This document shows positions 13,000 to 21,750 of a DNA stretch of 64,000 bases, piece after piece. The DNA is from Palsa-504 sp963795795 (lineage in GTDB: Bacteria; Actinomycetota; Actinomycetes; Streptosporangiales; Streptosporangiaceae). The notes under the pieces were generated by a model. The model saw only the letters and a list, made by a program, of their open reading frames with translations, did no database searches and had not been told where the DNA came from. Made by a program: the position numbers and the translations under genes. The stretch's first letter is position 1. Every line of letters starts with the position of its first letter. The DNA lies in assembly GCA_963795795.1 (NCBI GenBank), contig CAWCJS010000034.1:62001-126000 (forward strand). The letters are read 5' to 3'.

Positions 13000-14772
13000 G
13001 TGCGCAAGGTCCTCATCGCGAACCGCGGCGAGATCGCGGTGCGTGTCGTGCGGGCCTGCCGCGACGCCGGCCTGACCAGCGTGGCGGTGTACGCCGAGCC
13101 GGACCTGGACGCGCTGCACGTCACGATGGCCGACGAGGCGTATTCGCTGGCTGGGGTAACCGGGCCGGAAACGTACCTGGACATCGACAAGCTCATCAAG
13201 GTCGGGCTGGAATCCGGCGCGGACGCGGTGCACCCGGGCTACGGGTTTCTCGCGGAGAACGCCGGCTTCGCCCGGGCGGTGGCCGCGGCGGGCCTGACCT
13301 GGATCGGTCCGCCCCCGGGCGCGATCGAGGCGCTGGGTGACAAGGTGGCGGCGCGGCACATCGCCCGCGAGGTCGGGGCGCCGCTCGCGCCGGGCACGCC
13401 GGAGCCGGTGCAGGACGCCGAGGAGGTCAGGGCGTTCGGCCGCCAGTACGGGTTCCCCGTCGCGATCAAGGCCGCGTTCGGCGGCGGCGGCCGCGGCCTC
13501 AAGGTGGCCTGGCGGGAGGAGGACGTCGCCGAACTCTACGAGTCGGCGGTCCGGGAGGCCACCGCGGCGTTCGGTCGCGGCGAGTGCTTCGCCGAGCGGT
13601 ACCTGGACCGGCCGCGGCACGTGGAGACGCAGTGCCTGGCCGACGCGAGCGGCCACGTGGTGGTCGTCTCGACCAGGGACTGCTCGCTGCAGCGCAGGCA
13701 CCAGAAGCTGGTCGAGGAGGCCCCGGCCCCGTTCCTTTCGGCGCGGCAGGTCGAGGAGCTGTACGCCGCGTCGAAGGCGATCCTGCGGCGGGCGGGGTAC
13801 GTGGGCGCGGGCACCTGCGAGTTCCTCGTCGGCCAGGACGGCACGATCAGCTTCCTCGAGGTCAACACGCGGCTGCAGGTCGAGCACCCGGTGAGCGAGG
13901 AGATCACGGGCCTCGACCTGGTGCGCGAGCAGTTCCGCATCGCCGAGGGCGAGCCGCTCGGCTACGACGACCCGCCGGCCCGCGGGCACTCGATCGAGTT
14001 CCGGATCAACGCCGAGGACCCGGGCCGGAACTTCCTGCCCGCCCCGGGCACGATCACCGCCTGGAACCCCCCGTCGGGCCCCGGCGTTCGGGTCGACTCC
14101 GGGTACGCGAGCGGGCAGACGGTCCCGCAGGTGTTCGACTCGCTGATCGCCAAGCTGATCGTGACCGGCGCCAGCCGCACCCAGGCCCTGCAGCGCGCGG
14201 CCCGCGCGCTGGCCGAGTTCGAGGTGGGCGGGATGCCGACGGTGCTCCCCTTCCACCGGGCCGTGGTGGCCGACCCGGCGTTCGCGGGCGAGCCGCTGCG
14301 CGTCCACACCCGCTGGATCGAGACCGAGTTCGCCGCCCCGATGCCGGATCAGGCTCCCGCGCAGACGGCCGCCGCGCCGGACCGGGAGTCGATCACGGTC
14401 GAGGTGGGCGGCAAGCGGCTCGAGGTGGTGCTTCCCGCCTCACTCGCCGCGCCGCACCCAAGGGGGGTCCGGGGGGATGGGTCCCCCCGGGCGCGGGGGG
14501 TTCCGGGGGGTCGCCCCCCCGGGCCAGCACGTCACCGGGCCTCCCCGGGCGGGGGCGGTGACAGCGTGGTCAGCCCGATGCAGGGCACGATCGTCAAGAT
14601 CGCCGTCGCGGACGGGGAACGCGTGTCGGCGGGGGACGTGATCGTGGTCCTGGAGGCGATGAAGATGGAGCAGCCGCTGACCGCGCACAAGGACGGCACG
14701 GTCACCGGGCTGGCGGTGAGCGTGGGCCAGACGGTGACGTCGGGCGCTCCGATCTGCGAGCTCAAGGACTGA
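13000..14772 (+). CDS. Acetyl/propionyl-CoA carboxylase alpha subunit (biotin carboxylase + biotin carrier)
   Basis: ATP- and bicarbonate-dependent carboxylation of biotin, then delivery to a separate acyl-CoA carboxyltransferase beta subunit, making malonyl- or methylmalonyl-CoA. Of 590 residues, about 1-450 are biotin carboxylase (KVLIANRGEIAVRV, HPGYGFLAEN, ATP-grasp FGGGGRGLKV, EVNTRLQVEHPVSE) and the C-terminal 75 or so are the carrier with EAMKMEQP, biotinylated Lys about 555. GTG at 13000 is chosen because GGGAGG precedes it and the protein then starts exactly at VRKVLIANRGE. Residues about 487-511 are an in-frame GC-run insert (HPRGVRGDGSPRARG...) shared at DNA level with guaA. No beta subunit gene is nearby. 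Confidence 0.95.
   Translation: MRKVLIANRGEIAVRVVRACRDAGLTSVAVYAEPDLDALHVTMADEAYSLAGVTGPETYLDIDKLIKVGLESGADAVHPGYGFLAENAGFARAVAAAGLTWIGPPPGAIEALGDKVAARHIAREVGAPLAPGTPEPVQDAEEVRAFGRQYGFPVAIKAAFGGGGRGLKVAWREEDVAELYESAVREATAAFGRGECFAERYLDRPRHVETQCLADASGHVVVVSTRDCSLQRRHQKLVEEAPAPFLSARQVEELYAASKAILRRAGYVGAGTCEFLVGQDGTISFLEVNTRLQVEHPVSEEITGLDLVREQFRIAEGEPLGYDDPPARGHSIEFRINAEDPGRNFLPAPGTITAWNPPSGPGVRVDSGYASGQTVPQVFDSLIAKLIVTGASRTQALQRAARALAEFEVGGMPTVLPFHRAVVADPAFAGEPLRVHTRWIETEFAAPMPDQAPAQTAAAPDRESITVEVGGKRLEVVLPASLAAPHPRGVRGDGSPRARGVPGGRPPGPARHRASPGGGGDSVVSPMQGTIVKIAVADGERVSAGDVIVVLEAMKMEQPLTAHKDGTVTGLAVSVGQTVTSGAPICELKD
14461..14530 (+). repeat. GC-run repeat element inserted in the carboxylase gene (copy 1)
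   Basis: A stretch of alternating G6 and C7 runs lying in frame within the linker before the biotin carrier domain. Positions 14495-14530 match 45246-45281 (inside guaA) at 35 of 36 bases, and looser similarity extends upstream to about 14461. The core can fold into a hairpin, CCGGGGGG / TCG loop / CCCCCCCGG. It looks like a small dispersed repeat tolerated in protein linkers. Confidence 0.75.
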
Positions 14773-14778
14773 CCCACG

Positions 14779-15120
14779 GTGACCAGGCTTCCCGGGGACC
14801 CGAGGGCGGGCCGAAAAGTCCTGTTCGCGCTCGGGATGCGGCTGCCGGACCGAAATAAGGAGTGGGTGCGGCACGAGCTGACCGACGCCGGGTGGCGGGG
14901 GCGCCTGATCTTCCGCCACCTGCTCATCACGCTGCCGATAGCCGCGGCGTTTGCCGCGCTCCCCGGCGCGCTGTTTATCCGCATCATGGTGCCTGCGTTG
15001 TTCCTGATCTGCAGCGTGGGCATCGTGGCGATGTACGCCGACGACATCCGCGTGTCCAGGCTCCGCAGGTACGGGCTCAAGCCACCCGATGACCCCGACC
15101 TGGGCCGGCCCTCGCACTAG
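14779..15120 (+). CDS. DUF5313-like small membrane protein
   Basis: Function unknown. The 113-residue protein has an N-terminal segment with LPDRNKEWVRHELTDAGWRGRL, two hydrophobic helices (about 48-66 and 68-86, LPIAAAFAALPGALFIRI and MVPALFLICSVGIVAM), and a basic tail RVSRLRRYGLKPPDDP. The order REWVrhDLT - membrane helices - RLRxxGLxP agrees with the actinobacterial DUF5313 family as I remember it. The GTG start lies 6 nt after the carboxylase stop, so the two are probably cotranscribed. Confidence 0.7.
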   Translation: MTRLPGDPRAGRKVLFALGMRLPDRNKEWVRHELTDAGWRGRLIFRHLLITLPIAAAFAALPGALFIRIMVPALFLICSVGIVAMYADDIRVSRLRRYGLKPPDDPDLGRPSH

Positions 15121-15182
15121 CGCGGCCGGGCCTGATCGCTGGGCGTTATGGTTACTTCAGCATCGACGACGCGGAGGCGGCC

Positions 15183-15886
15183 ATGGCTCTCGCGGAAGTT
15201 CCGGTTAACCAGCCGGAGAACGGTGAACCGCCGAACGCCGGGCCGCCCGGGGCGCGCGGCCGCAGTCGGCGGCGCTGGTGGCCGCTCGCGATCGGCGTGG
15301 TAGCGGTCGTGGCCGTCGTAGTAGCCGCAGTCCTGGCCGGCACCTACCAGCCGGTCCAGTTCGGCGGATCGTACGGAGGCGTGTACCCCGGGCATGGCCG
15401 GCGGGCGTCGGCATCCGCTCCGTCAACACGTTCGGCGGAGCGGTCGGGGAGACCTTCATCCCCCCGCAGCATGGCGCGTTCACCATCACCGAGAGCATCT
15501 ATAACGCTGGGCCGCGCGCAGTGACCATCGAGGCGGTCTCGTTCCAGTCCCCGCAGCAGGCGGGCCTCCTCGCGTGGCCGCTGATCCCGGCCGGCCCGGT
15601 GCACTGGATGCTCGAGGGGTACCCCCCGCACCACCAGCCCGGTCTGTTCCGCGGCACGTCGGTTACTGGCCTCTCGCTCTCCCCCCACGAGGCCCTCATG
15701 CTCGGCATTCCGCTGCGGATGCCCGCCTGCTACGTCACGGGCGCCTGGACCACCCTCGACGCCTTCTACGTCGAGGTCCGGTTCCTGGGCTTCACCCACT
15801 GGGTGCCGATCGAGCTCCCGTCCGCGTTGGTGATGCAGGAGCCGGCCAGCCCGGGGGTCCCGGTCAAGGATCTGACCTGCCCCTGA
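15183..15886 (+). pseudogene. Membrane-anchored secreted protein, interrupted by a frameshift
   Basis: Function unknown. The first frame (ATG 15183) gives a proline-rich cytoplasmic head, RSRRRWW and a strong membrane helix (PLAIGVVAVVAVVVAAVLAG, about residues 34-53), then QFGGSYGGVYPG, after which it degenerates. A second frame, shifted by one base, takes over at about 15395-15410 as GVGIRSVNTFGGAVGETF and runs to TGA at 15886 with sensible secreted-domain sequence (ESIYNAGPRAVTIEAVSF, LGIPLRMPACYVTGAW). Joined they give about 234 residues: a signal-anchored extracytoplasmic domain. No classical slippery heptamer is present, so a one-base indel, natural or in the assembly, is most likely. 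The ATG is preceded by GGAGG. Confidence 0.6.
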
Positions 15887-15898
15887 CGCCGCGGGAGC

Positions 15899-16264
15899 TT
15901 GCGTAGGCTGGCAAGCGTCATCTACGTCCTGATCGTGCTCATCGTGTTCGCGGTGGGCGGGTACGTCCTCTGGTACCGCGCGAACTACAACATCTTTCCG
16001 GGCCAGGACGCCACCCTCCGGGTGCACTGGTGCGAGCGGGACTACGAGAACGACGGCTACGCGCCGCAGACCTGGGCGCAGGTCACCGCCGAGTCCCGGT
16101 TCCCGGTGCGCGACGTCGGCCGGTACCCGCCGCTCGGCGTGCCGGGCCAGGAGCTGTTCGCCGCGATCTACCCCGGCGCGCAGCCCGGCTCGTGCGCGGT
16201 GGTGGTGTACGTGAAGACCGGCCCGGACCGGTACCAGCCCTACGCCCTGCTCGGCGGCCCCTAG
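15899..16264 (+). CDS. Small signal-anchored extracytoplasmic protein
   Basis: Function unknown. The 121-residue product starts (TTG) MRRLASVIYVLIVLIVFAVG, a membrane anchor, followed by WYRANYNIFPGQDATLRVHWCERDYE and a small outside domain with two cysteines (CERDY and SCAVVVYV) that could form a disulfide. The start is uncertain: TTG at 15899 has GGGAG too close for an ideal ribosome site, and no better start keeps the anchor. It follows the frameshifted anchored protein by 12 nt, so the pair probably works together at the cell surface. Its stop overlaps by 4 nt with the stop of the convergent lpdA. Confidence 0.6.
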   Translation: MRRLASVIYVLIVLIVFAVGGYVLWYRANYNIFPGQDATLRVHWCERDYENDGYAPQTWAQVTAESRFPVRDVGRYPPLGVPGQELFAAIYPGAQPGSCAVVVYVKTGPDRYQPYALLGGP

Positions 16265-17643
16265 GGACCGTCCGGGGTGAACTCCATCAGCTTCCTGGCC
16301 GCCTCGGTGACGCTGCCGGACAGCGAGGGGTAGACGGCGAACGTCTGGGCGAGCTGCTCGACGGTGAGGCGCTGCTCGACGGCGATGGACACGGCGAGGA
16401 TCAGTTCGCTGGCGCGCGGGGCGACCACCACGCCGCCGAGGACTAGGCCGGTTCCCGGGCTCGCCAGCAGCTTGACAAAGCCGTCGGTCACCCCGGCCAT
16501 CTTGGCCCGCGGGTTCGTGGCCAGCGGCTGCTTCAGGACCCGGGCCGAGACCTCCCCCGCGGTGACGGCGCGCTGGGTCACGCCGACGGTGGCGATCTCA
16601 GGATCGGTGAAGATCGTGGCGGCGACGTGGTCGAGCCGGATTGGGTGGACCGCCTCGCCGAGCGCGTGCCACATCGCGATCCGGCCCTGCATGGCCGCGA
16701 CCGAGGCCAGCATCTGCACGCCGGTGCAGTCCCCCGCCGCGTACACGCCGGGCACCGAGGTCCGGGACACGCGGTCGACCTGGATGAACCCGTGGGCGTT
16801 GACCTTGACCCCGGCGTCGTCGAGCCCGCAGCCCTCGGTCCGGGGGATCATGCCGACGGTGAGCAGGCAGTGGCTGCCGTGCAGCATCCGGCCGTCGTCC
16901 AGGGTCACGACGACCCCGTCCTGGTCGCGGCGGACGGAGGCGGCCCGCGACCGGCCGAGCACCGTCATGCCGCGGCGGCGGAAGACGTCCTCGATGTGGC
17001 TGGCCGCGTCCTCGTCCTCCTGCGGGAGCACCCGGTCCCGCGACGACACCAGGGTGACCCGGGAGCCGAGGGCCTGGTAGGCGCTGGCGAATTCGGCCCC
17101 GGTCACGCCGGAGCCGACCACGATCAGGTCCCTGGGCAGCTCGGTGAGGTCATAGAGCTGCCGCCAGGTCAGGATGCGCTCCCCGTCGGGCTCTGATCCG
17201 AGCAGCACTCGGGGCAGCGCGCCGGTGGCGATCAGGATCGCATCGGCCTTGATCTCCGCCTCGCCCGCCCGGACCACGCCCGGCCCGGCCAGCCGGCCGT
17301 GCCCGGCGATCACCGTGACGCCCTCGGCCGCGACGCGGGCGGTGATGTCGCGGGACTGGGCGCGGGCCAGGTCGGTGATCCGCTCGTAGAGGCGTGCGGC
17401 GTTGACGGTGGCCAGGCCGCCGGTGGCGATGCCGAGCCTGTCGGCGCGGTTCAGCAGCGTCATCGCGTTGGACGTCTCGATGAGCGACTTGGAGGGCACG
17501 CAGTCGGTGAGCACGCAGGCTCCGCCGAGGCCGTCGGAATCCACGACGGTCACCTCGGCGCCGAGTTGGGCCGCGACGAGGGCGGCCTCGTAACCGCCCG
17601 GCCCGCCGCCGATGATCGCGATGCGCTGGCGAGACAGGGTCAC
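16261..17643 (-). CDS. lpdA: LpdA-type FAD-dependent pyridine nucleotide disulfide oxidoreductase (NAD(P)H quinone reductase)
   Basis: A 460-residue class I flavoprotein disulfide reductase fold: FAD site IGGGPGGYEAAL (11-22), CVLTDC (C43/C48) at the redox-disulfide position, NAD(P) site VVGSGVTGAEFASAY, second FAD motif YAAGDCTG, and a C-terminal dimer domain. The C-terminal His-Glu base pair of true lipoamide dehydrogenases (HPTLSE) is replaced by YPSLSG, so dihydrolipoamide oxidation is unlikely. That matches the Mycobacterium LpdA group, which behaves as a quinone reductase in redox defence. No E1/E2 complex genes are nearby, in keeping with a non-complex role. It is transcribed convergently with the 15.9-kb gene. 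Confidence 0.85.
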   Translation of the reverse strand: MTLSRQRIAIIGGGPGGYEAALVAAQLGAEVTVVDSDGLGGACVLTDCVPSKSLIETSNAMTLLNRADRLGIATGGLATVNAARLYERITDLARAQSRDITARVAAEGVTVIAGHGRLAGPGVVRAGEAEIKADAILIATGALPRVLLGSEPDGERILTWRQLYDLTELPRDLIVVGSGVTGAEFASAYQALGSRVTLVSSRDRVLPQEDEDAASHIEDVFRRRGMTVLGRSRAASVRRDQDGVVVTLDDGRMLHGSHCLLTVGMIPRTEGCGLDDAGVKVNAHGFIQVDRVSRTSVPGVYAAGDCTGVQMLASVAAMQGRIAMWHALGEAVHPIRLDHVAATIFTDPEIATVGVTQRAVTAGEVSARVLKQPLATNPRAKMAGVTDGFVKLLASPGTGLVLGGVVVAPRASELILAVSIAVEQRLTVEQLAQTFAVYPSLSGSVTEAARKLMEFTPDGP

Positions 17644-17711
17644 GATTGGTCATTCTCCCCCGTGCTGGTCGCGGTCGTATATCGGGCACGGCGTTCCGCG
17701 CCGGGACGCCG

Positions 17712-17717
17712 TACGCT
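17712..17717 (+). promoter_or_regulatory. -10-like element for the GGCT-like gene (leaderless)
   Basis: TACGCT is followed by 7 nt and the GTG start at 17725, with no Shine-Dalgarno. This fits a leaderless transcript. Confidence 0.4.
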
Positions 17718-17724
17718 TGCCCCC

Positions 17725-18216
17725 GTGGCACTGTACGCGGCGTACGGCAGCAACATGGACCCCGAGCAGATGCTCGTGCGCTGCCCGCATTCACCGCAGC
17801 GGGGAACCGGCTGGCTCGAGGGCTGGCGGCTGACGTTCGGCGGTGAGGACATCGGCTGGGACGGGGCGCTCGCCACCGTCGTCGAGGAGCCGCGGGCTCG
17901 GGTGTTCGTCGTGCTGTACGACATGTTCGAGACCGACGAGAAGGAACTCGACAACTGGGACGGCGTCACGCTCGGGTACTACCGCAAGGCCAAGGTCCGC
18001 GTGCAGACCCTGGACGGGGACGTGCTGGCCTGGCTGTACGTGCTCAACTTCTACGAGGGCGGGCTGCCGTCGGCGCGCAACGTCGGGATCCTGGCCGACA
18101 GCGCGGAGAAGGCGGGGGCGCCGGCCGATTACGTGACGGGACTGCGCGACCTGCCGTGCGCCACGATGGGTGAGTCGAACGCCAGAGCTTCCGGGTCCGA
18201 GCCGCCCTGGACCTAG
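17725..18216 (+). CDS. Gamma-glutamylcyclotransferase-like protein
   Basis: A 163-residue GGCT/AIG2-fold protein. The substrate-binding YAAYGSNMDPEQM motif is at residues about 4-16, and the acidic EKELDNWDGV segment carries the probable catalytic glutamate. In characterised relatives such enzymes release 5-oxoproline from gamma-glutamyl-amines or peptides; the precise substrate cannot be read from the sequence. The GTG start has no Shine-Dalgarno and is probably leaderless. It is divergent from lpdA and convergent with the Liv operon. Confidence 0.85.
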   Translation: MALYAAYGSNMDPEQMLVRCPHSPQRGTGWLEGWRLTFGGEDIGWDGALATVVEEPRARVFVVLYDMFETDEKELDNWDGVTLGYYRKAKVRVQTLDGDVLAWLYVLNFYEGGLPSARNVGILADSAEKAGAPADYVTGLRDLPCATMGESNARASGSEPPWT

Positions 18217-18234
18217 GGGCTACGGGACCCAGGG

Positions 18235-18987
18235 CTACGGGGTCTGGGGGGCCTGCGGGACGCCGCCGAGGAACGACTCGATGAACTCCGGGCTCTCCGC
18301 CAGGCGCGCCGGGGTGCCCGCCATCACGACCTGGCCGCCGCCGAGGACGTACGTGTGGTCGGAGATGGCGAGGACGGCCCTGGCCCGCTGCTCGACGATG
18401 AGCACCCCGGCGCCCGCGTCGGCCAGCGCGCGCACGTGCCCGGTGAGGAGCTCGGTGGCGATCTTCGGGGCGAGGTTCGCGGTCGGCTCGTCCAGCAGGA
18501 ACACGGCGGGCTCGAGCATCAGCACGCGCCCCATGGCCAGCATCTTGCGCTCGCCGCCGCTCAGCCGCCCCGCGCGCCTGGTCAGCATCTGGCCGAGCCT
18601 GGGGAACACGCCGATAACCCGCTCCACCCGCCCGCTCACCTGCTTGCCGGCCAGCAGGTAGCCGCCCATCTCCAGGTTCTCCCGGACGGTGAGCGGCGCG
18701 AAGATGTCGTCGACCTGCGGCACGTACCCCACCCCGGCCCGCGCGACCTCCTCGGGCGGCAGGCCGGTGATGTCACGGTCGCCGAGGAAGACCCGCCCCG
18801 ACGAGGGCCTGATCACTCCGCACAGCGCCTTGAGCAGGGTGGACTTGCCCGAACCGTTCGGACCGACGACCGACGTCACGGAGCTGGGGGCGACCGCGAC
18901 CGACACGCCGTGGACGATGTCGCCGGCGCCGTAGCCCGCGCGGATGTCCTCGGCGGACAGGGCCGCACCTGGCGCGTCAGCCGACAA
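18235..18987 (-). CDS. livF: Branched-chain-type ABC importer ATPase (LivF)
   Basis: Second ATPase of the importer. The 250-residue protein has Walker A GPNGSGKST, signature LSGGERKML, Walker B VFLLDEPTANLAP and the H-loop region IVEQRA. The start is a TTG at 18987, chosen because GGAGG lies 6 nt upstream and no other in-frame start precedes the conserved core; it overlaps the end of livMG by 11 nt, indicating translational coupling. It is the last gene of the FAH-livK-livH-livMG-livF operon. Confidence 0.92.
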   Translation of the reverse strand: MSADAPGAALSAEDIRAGYGAGDIVHGVSVAVAPSSVTSVVGPNGSGKSTLLKALCGVIRPSSGRVFLGDRDITGLPPEEVARAGVGYVPQVDDIFAPLTVRENLEMGGYLLAGKQVSGRVERVIGVFPRLGQMLTRRAGRLSGGERKMLAMGRVLMLEPAVFLLDEPTANLAPKIATELLTGHVRALADAGAGVLIVEQRARAVLAISDHTYVLGGGQVVMAGTPARLAESPEFIESFLGGVPQAPQTP

Positions 18988-20884
18988 GATAGGCCTCCAC
19001 CACGTCGGGGCGGGCGCGCAGGTCGGCCATGGTCCCCGAGGCGAGCACGACGCCTTCGGCCATCATGAACACCGGGTCGCAGAACTCGTCCATGATGGCC
19101 AGCTCGTGCTCCACCATGAGAATCGTCATACCCTCGGCGCACAGCTCGAGCAAGTGCCCGCCGATCTGGCGCGCGAGGCGCGGGTGCACCCCGGCCATCG
19201 GCTCGTCGAGCAGGAGCATCGTGGGCTCGGTCATCAGCGCGCGCATGATCTCGGTCAGCCTGCGCTGGCCGCCGCTCAGGTCGCTGCCGTAGGTGTCCGC
19301 GAGATCGGACAGGCCGAACCGGTCCAGCAGCGCCCGCGCGCGGTCGATCGCGGCCGCCTCGTCCCGGCGCCAGTACCGCCGACCGCGCAGCGCGCCGGCC
19401 AGGGAGTCGCCCCGGTTGCCCGGCGCCGCGCTGAGCAGGTTCTCCATCACGGTCAGCCGCTTGAACTCGCTGGCCAGCTGGAACGTCCGCACCAGCCCCA
19501 GCCGTGCGCGGCGGAAGGCGGGCATTCCGGTGACGTCGGTCCCTTCGTAGATCACCTGCCCGGAGGTGACCCCGATCGTGCCGGCCAGCATGGCGAGCAG
19601 CGTCGACTTGCCCGCGCCGTTGGGCCCGATCAGGCCGGTGAGGGTGCCGCGCCGCACCTCGAGGGACACCCCGGCGACCGCGTGCACGCCGCCGAAGTCC
19701 TTGACCAGGTCCACCGCGCGCAGGACGACGTCGTCGTCCGCGCGACCGGACGGGGTGACCGCGGACGGCCCAGGGCCGGCGACGGTGGTCCTGGCGGCGG
19801 CCCGGCGGGCCGGGGCGGGCCGGGCGGGGGCGCCGTCGCCCTCGCCGGCCAGGTCGGGGCTCCGCGGCCAGGCGGAGAGAGTCACCACGTCGTCGTTCGG
19901 TCCATCCACCGCGATGATCGGCGGCGGCCCCGCGCCGATTGTGCGGCGGCGCTCGGGGAGCACGCCCTGCGGGCGGAACCAGAGGAACACCAGGATCAGC
20001 AGGCCGATCGCCACCCACTGCAGGTCCTCGACGGTGCCGGGCGGGCCGAACGGGGGGAGGTACCGGCTGGCTTCCTCGAAGCCGACGGGGACGAGGATCG
20101 CGCCGATCACGGCGCCGCGATGGCTGCCGGAGCCGCCGATGATCACGGCGGCGAACAGCACGATCGTCTCGGCGTAGCCCCACGCGGACGGTGCCCACAA
20201 GTTGATGTACCCGACCAGGATCGCGCCGCTCAGCCCCGCCAGCGCGCCGCCCAGCACGAGCACGGCGGCACGCTGCGCGAGCAGGTTCTTCCCCAGCGAG
20301 TCGGCCACCAGGTCGTTGTCGCGCATCGCCCGCAGCGAGCGCCCGTAAGGCGACTCGGTCACCCGTCGCACCAGCAGGTACGCGCCGACCGCGAGCAGGA
20401 GCGCGCCCGCCGCGTAGACCCACTGGTAGCCCGTCGACTGCGGGTTGTACTCGCCCTGCAGCGGCGAGGGCACCAGGGACAGGCCCGCGGCGCCGTTCAG
20501 GAACGGGCGGTAGTTCGTGACCAGCAGGTTCACCATGACCGCGGTGACGAGCAGGCCGACGGCCGCGAAGTCGCCGCGCAGCCGCCGGCCGACCAGGAAC
20601 GTGAACGGCAGCGCGATAAGCCCGCCGACGATCGTCGCGCCGATCAGGGGGACGGGAAACGGGAGGTTCCACCCGGCGATGTAGGACTGGAAGCCGCCGT
20701 TGGCGGACTGGTTGGGCAGCGACAGCAACGCCGCGGTGTACGCGCCGGCCGCCTGGAAGATGATGAAGCCGAAGTTGGTGACCCCGGCCACGCCGAACTG
20801 CTGGCTCAGGCCGAGGCACGCGATGATGTCGACGCCGGCGTAGATCAGCAGGTTGAGCAGGTAGAACAGTTGCGCGCTGGTCAT
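18977..20884 (-). CDS. Fused permease-ATPase of a branched-chain-type ABC importer (LivM-LivG)
   Basis: A single 635-residue protein combining the LivM permease (about 1-330, multiple membrane helices, ending FLWFRPQGVLPERRR), a Pro/Ala-rich linker (about 335-400) and the LivG ATPase (about 400-635: GPNGAGKST Walker A, DLSGGQRRL signature, LLLDEPMAGV Walker B, MVEHEL). The ATG at 20884 overlaps the livH stop by 1 nt. In most systems LivM and LivG are separate; fusion forces 1:1 stoichiometry of this half-transporter. The partners are LivH and LivF encoded either side, with the binding protein LivK. Confidence 0.93.
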   Translation of the reverse strand: MTSAQLFYLLNLLIYAGVDIIACLGLSQQFGVAGVTNFGFIIFQAAGAYTAALLSLPNQSANGGFQSYIAGWNLPFPVPLIGATIVGGLIALPFTFLVGRRLRGDFAAVGLLVTAVMVNLLVTNYRPFLNGAAGLSLVPSPLQGEYNPQSTGYQWVYAAGALLLAVGAYLLVRRVTESPYGRSLRAMRDNDLVADSLGKNLLAQRAAVLVLGGALAGLSGAILVGYINLWAPSAWGYAETIVLFAAVIIGGSGSHRGAVIGAILVPVGFEEASRYLPPFGPPGTVEDLQWVAIGLLILVFLWFRPQGVLPERRRTIGAGPPPIIAVDGPNDDVVTLSAWPRSPDLAGEGDGAPARPAPARRAAARTTVAGPGPSAVTPSGRADDDVVLRAVDLVKDFGGVHAVAGVSLEVRRGTLTGLIGPNGAGKSTLLAMLAGTIGVTSGQVIYEGTDVTGMPAFRRARLGLVRTFQLASEFKRLTVMENLLSAAPGNRGDSLAGALRGRRYWRRDEAAAIDRARALLDRFGLSDLADTYGSDLSGGQRRLTEIMRALMTEPTMLLLDEPMAGVHPRLARQIGGHLLELCAEGMTILMVEHELAIMDEFCDPVFMMAEGVVLASGTMADLRARPDVVEAYLVG

Positions 20885-21750
20885 TACGCCGTGACCCCCA
20901 GCAGGCCGCCCGGCCGCACCGCCATCATCACCAGCAGGACGGCGAAGGCGATGACGTCCTTGTACGACGGCGTGATGTAGGCCGCGCTGATCTCGGTGGC
21001 GAGCCCGATGACCACGGCCCCGACCATCGCGCCGTAGGCCTGACCGGGGCCGCCGAGGAAGACCGCGGCGAGGATCACGACCAGGAACAGGTCGGCGCTG
21101 GTCGCGCCGAAGCTGCCGTCGTTGATCGCGAGGACGGTCCCGGCGATGCCGCACAGCGCGCCGGTGAGGGCCCAGGTGGTGGTGACGATCCTGTCCGTCC
21201 TGATCCCGCAGTTGCGCGCCAGCGAGCGGTTCGCCGCCGTCGCGCGCATGGCCTTGCCGAGCTTGGTGTAGCGCAGCAGGACGTGCACGCCGGCCATGAC
21301 CACGACGGCCAGCCCGATGATCACGAACTGGACCGCGGTCAGGATCAGGCCGCCCGCCTTGACCGTCGGCCCCTGGCCCATCGTGTACGACACGTTGGTG
21401 CCGCCCACGATGGCCTGCAGGCCGAACTCGATGATGAGCGTCATCCCGAGCGAGACGATCACCATCGTGATCGGCGCGCTGCCGCGGCGCTGGAACGGCG
21501 TGTAGATCCCCCGGTTGAGCAGGACCGACCCGACCGACCCGGCCGCGGCAGCGGCCAGCATGCCTACCCACACGTTGACGCCGGCCTGGTTGACCACGTA
21601 CGCGACGAACGCCGAGGCGATCATCACCGCGCCGTAGGCCAGGTTCAGGACGTCGGTCACGGCGAACTGCATGGTGAACCCGACGGCCGCGATGGCCAGC
21701 ACCGCCGAGGTCACCAGGCCGAAGCCGAGCGACGCGAGGAACAGGCTCAT
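20884..21750 (-). CDS. livH: Branched-chain-type ABC importer permease (LivH)
   Basis: A 288-residue integral membrane permease, pairing with the LivM half of LivMG. It shows LivH landmarks: VLNLAYGAVMIASAFVAY near residue 35, MTLIIEFGLQAIVGG, GKAMRATAANRSLARNCGI (the cytoplasmic EAA-like coupling loop), and a Gly-rich GGPGQAYGAMVGAVVIG segment. The ATG at 21750 has the ribosome-binding sequence AAGGGA within a 14-bp tandem duplication (21750-21777). Confidence 0.93.
   Translation of the reverse strand: MSLFLASLGFGLVTSAVLAIAAVGFTMQFAVTDVLNLAYGAVMIASAFVAYVVNQAGVNVWVGMLAAAAAGSVGSVLLNRGIYTPFQRRGSAPITMVIVSLGMTLIIEFGLQAIVGGTNVSYTMGQGPTVKAGGLILTAVQFVIIGLAVVVMAGVHVLLRYTKLGKAMRATAANRSLARNCGIRTDRIVTTTWALTGALCGIAGTVLAINDGSFGATSADLFLVVILAAVFLGGPGQAYGAMVGAVVIGLATEISAAYITPSYKDVIAFAVLLVMMAVRPGGLLGVTA

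Noticed and set aside
18977..21571. N-terminal extension of LivMG to 21571
   Set aside because: The extra residues are shadow sequence of livH in another frame; ATG 20884 overlaps the livH stop and begins the conserved LivM sequence.
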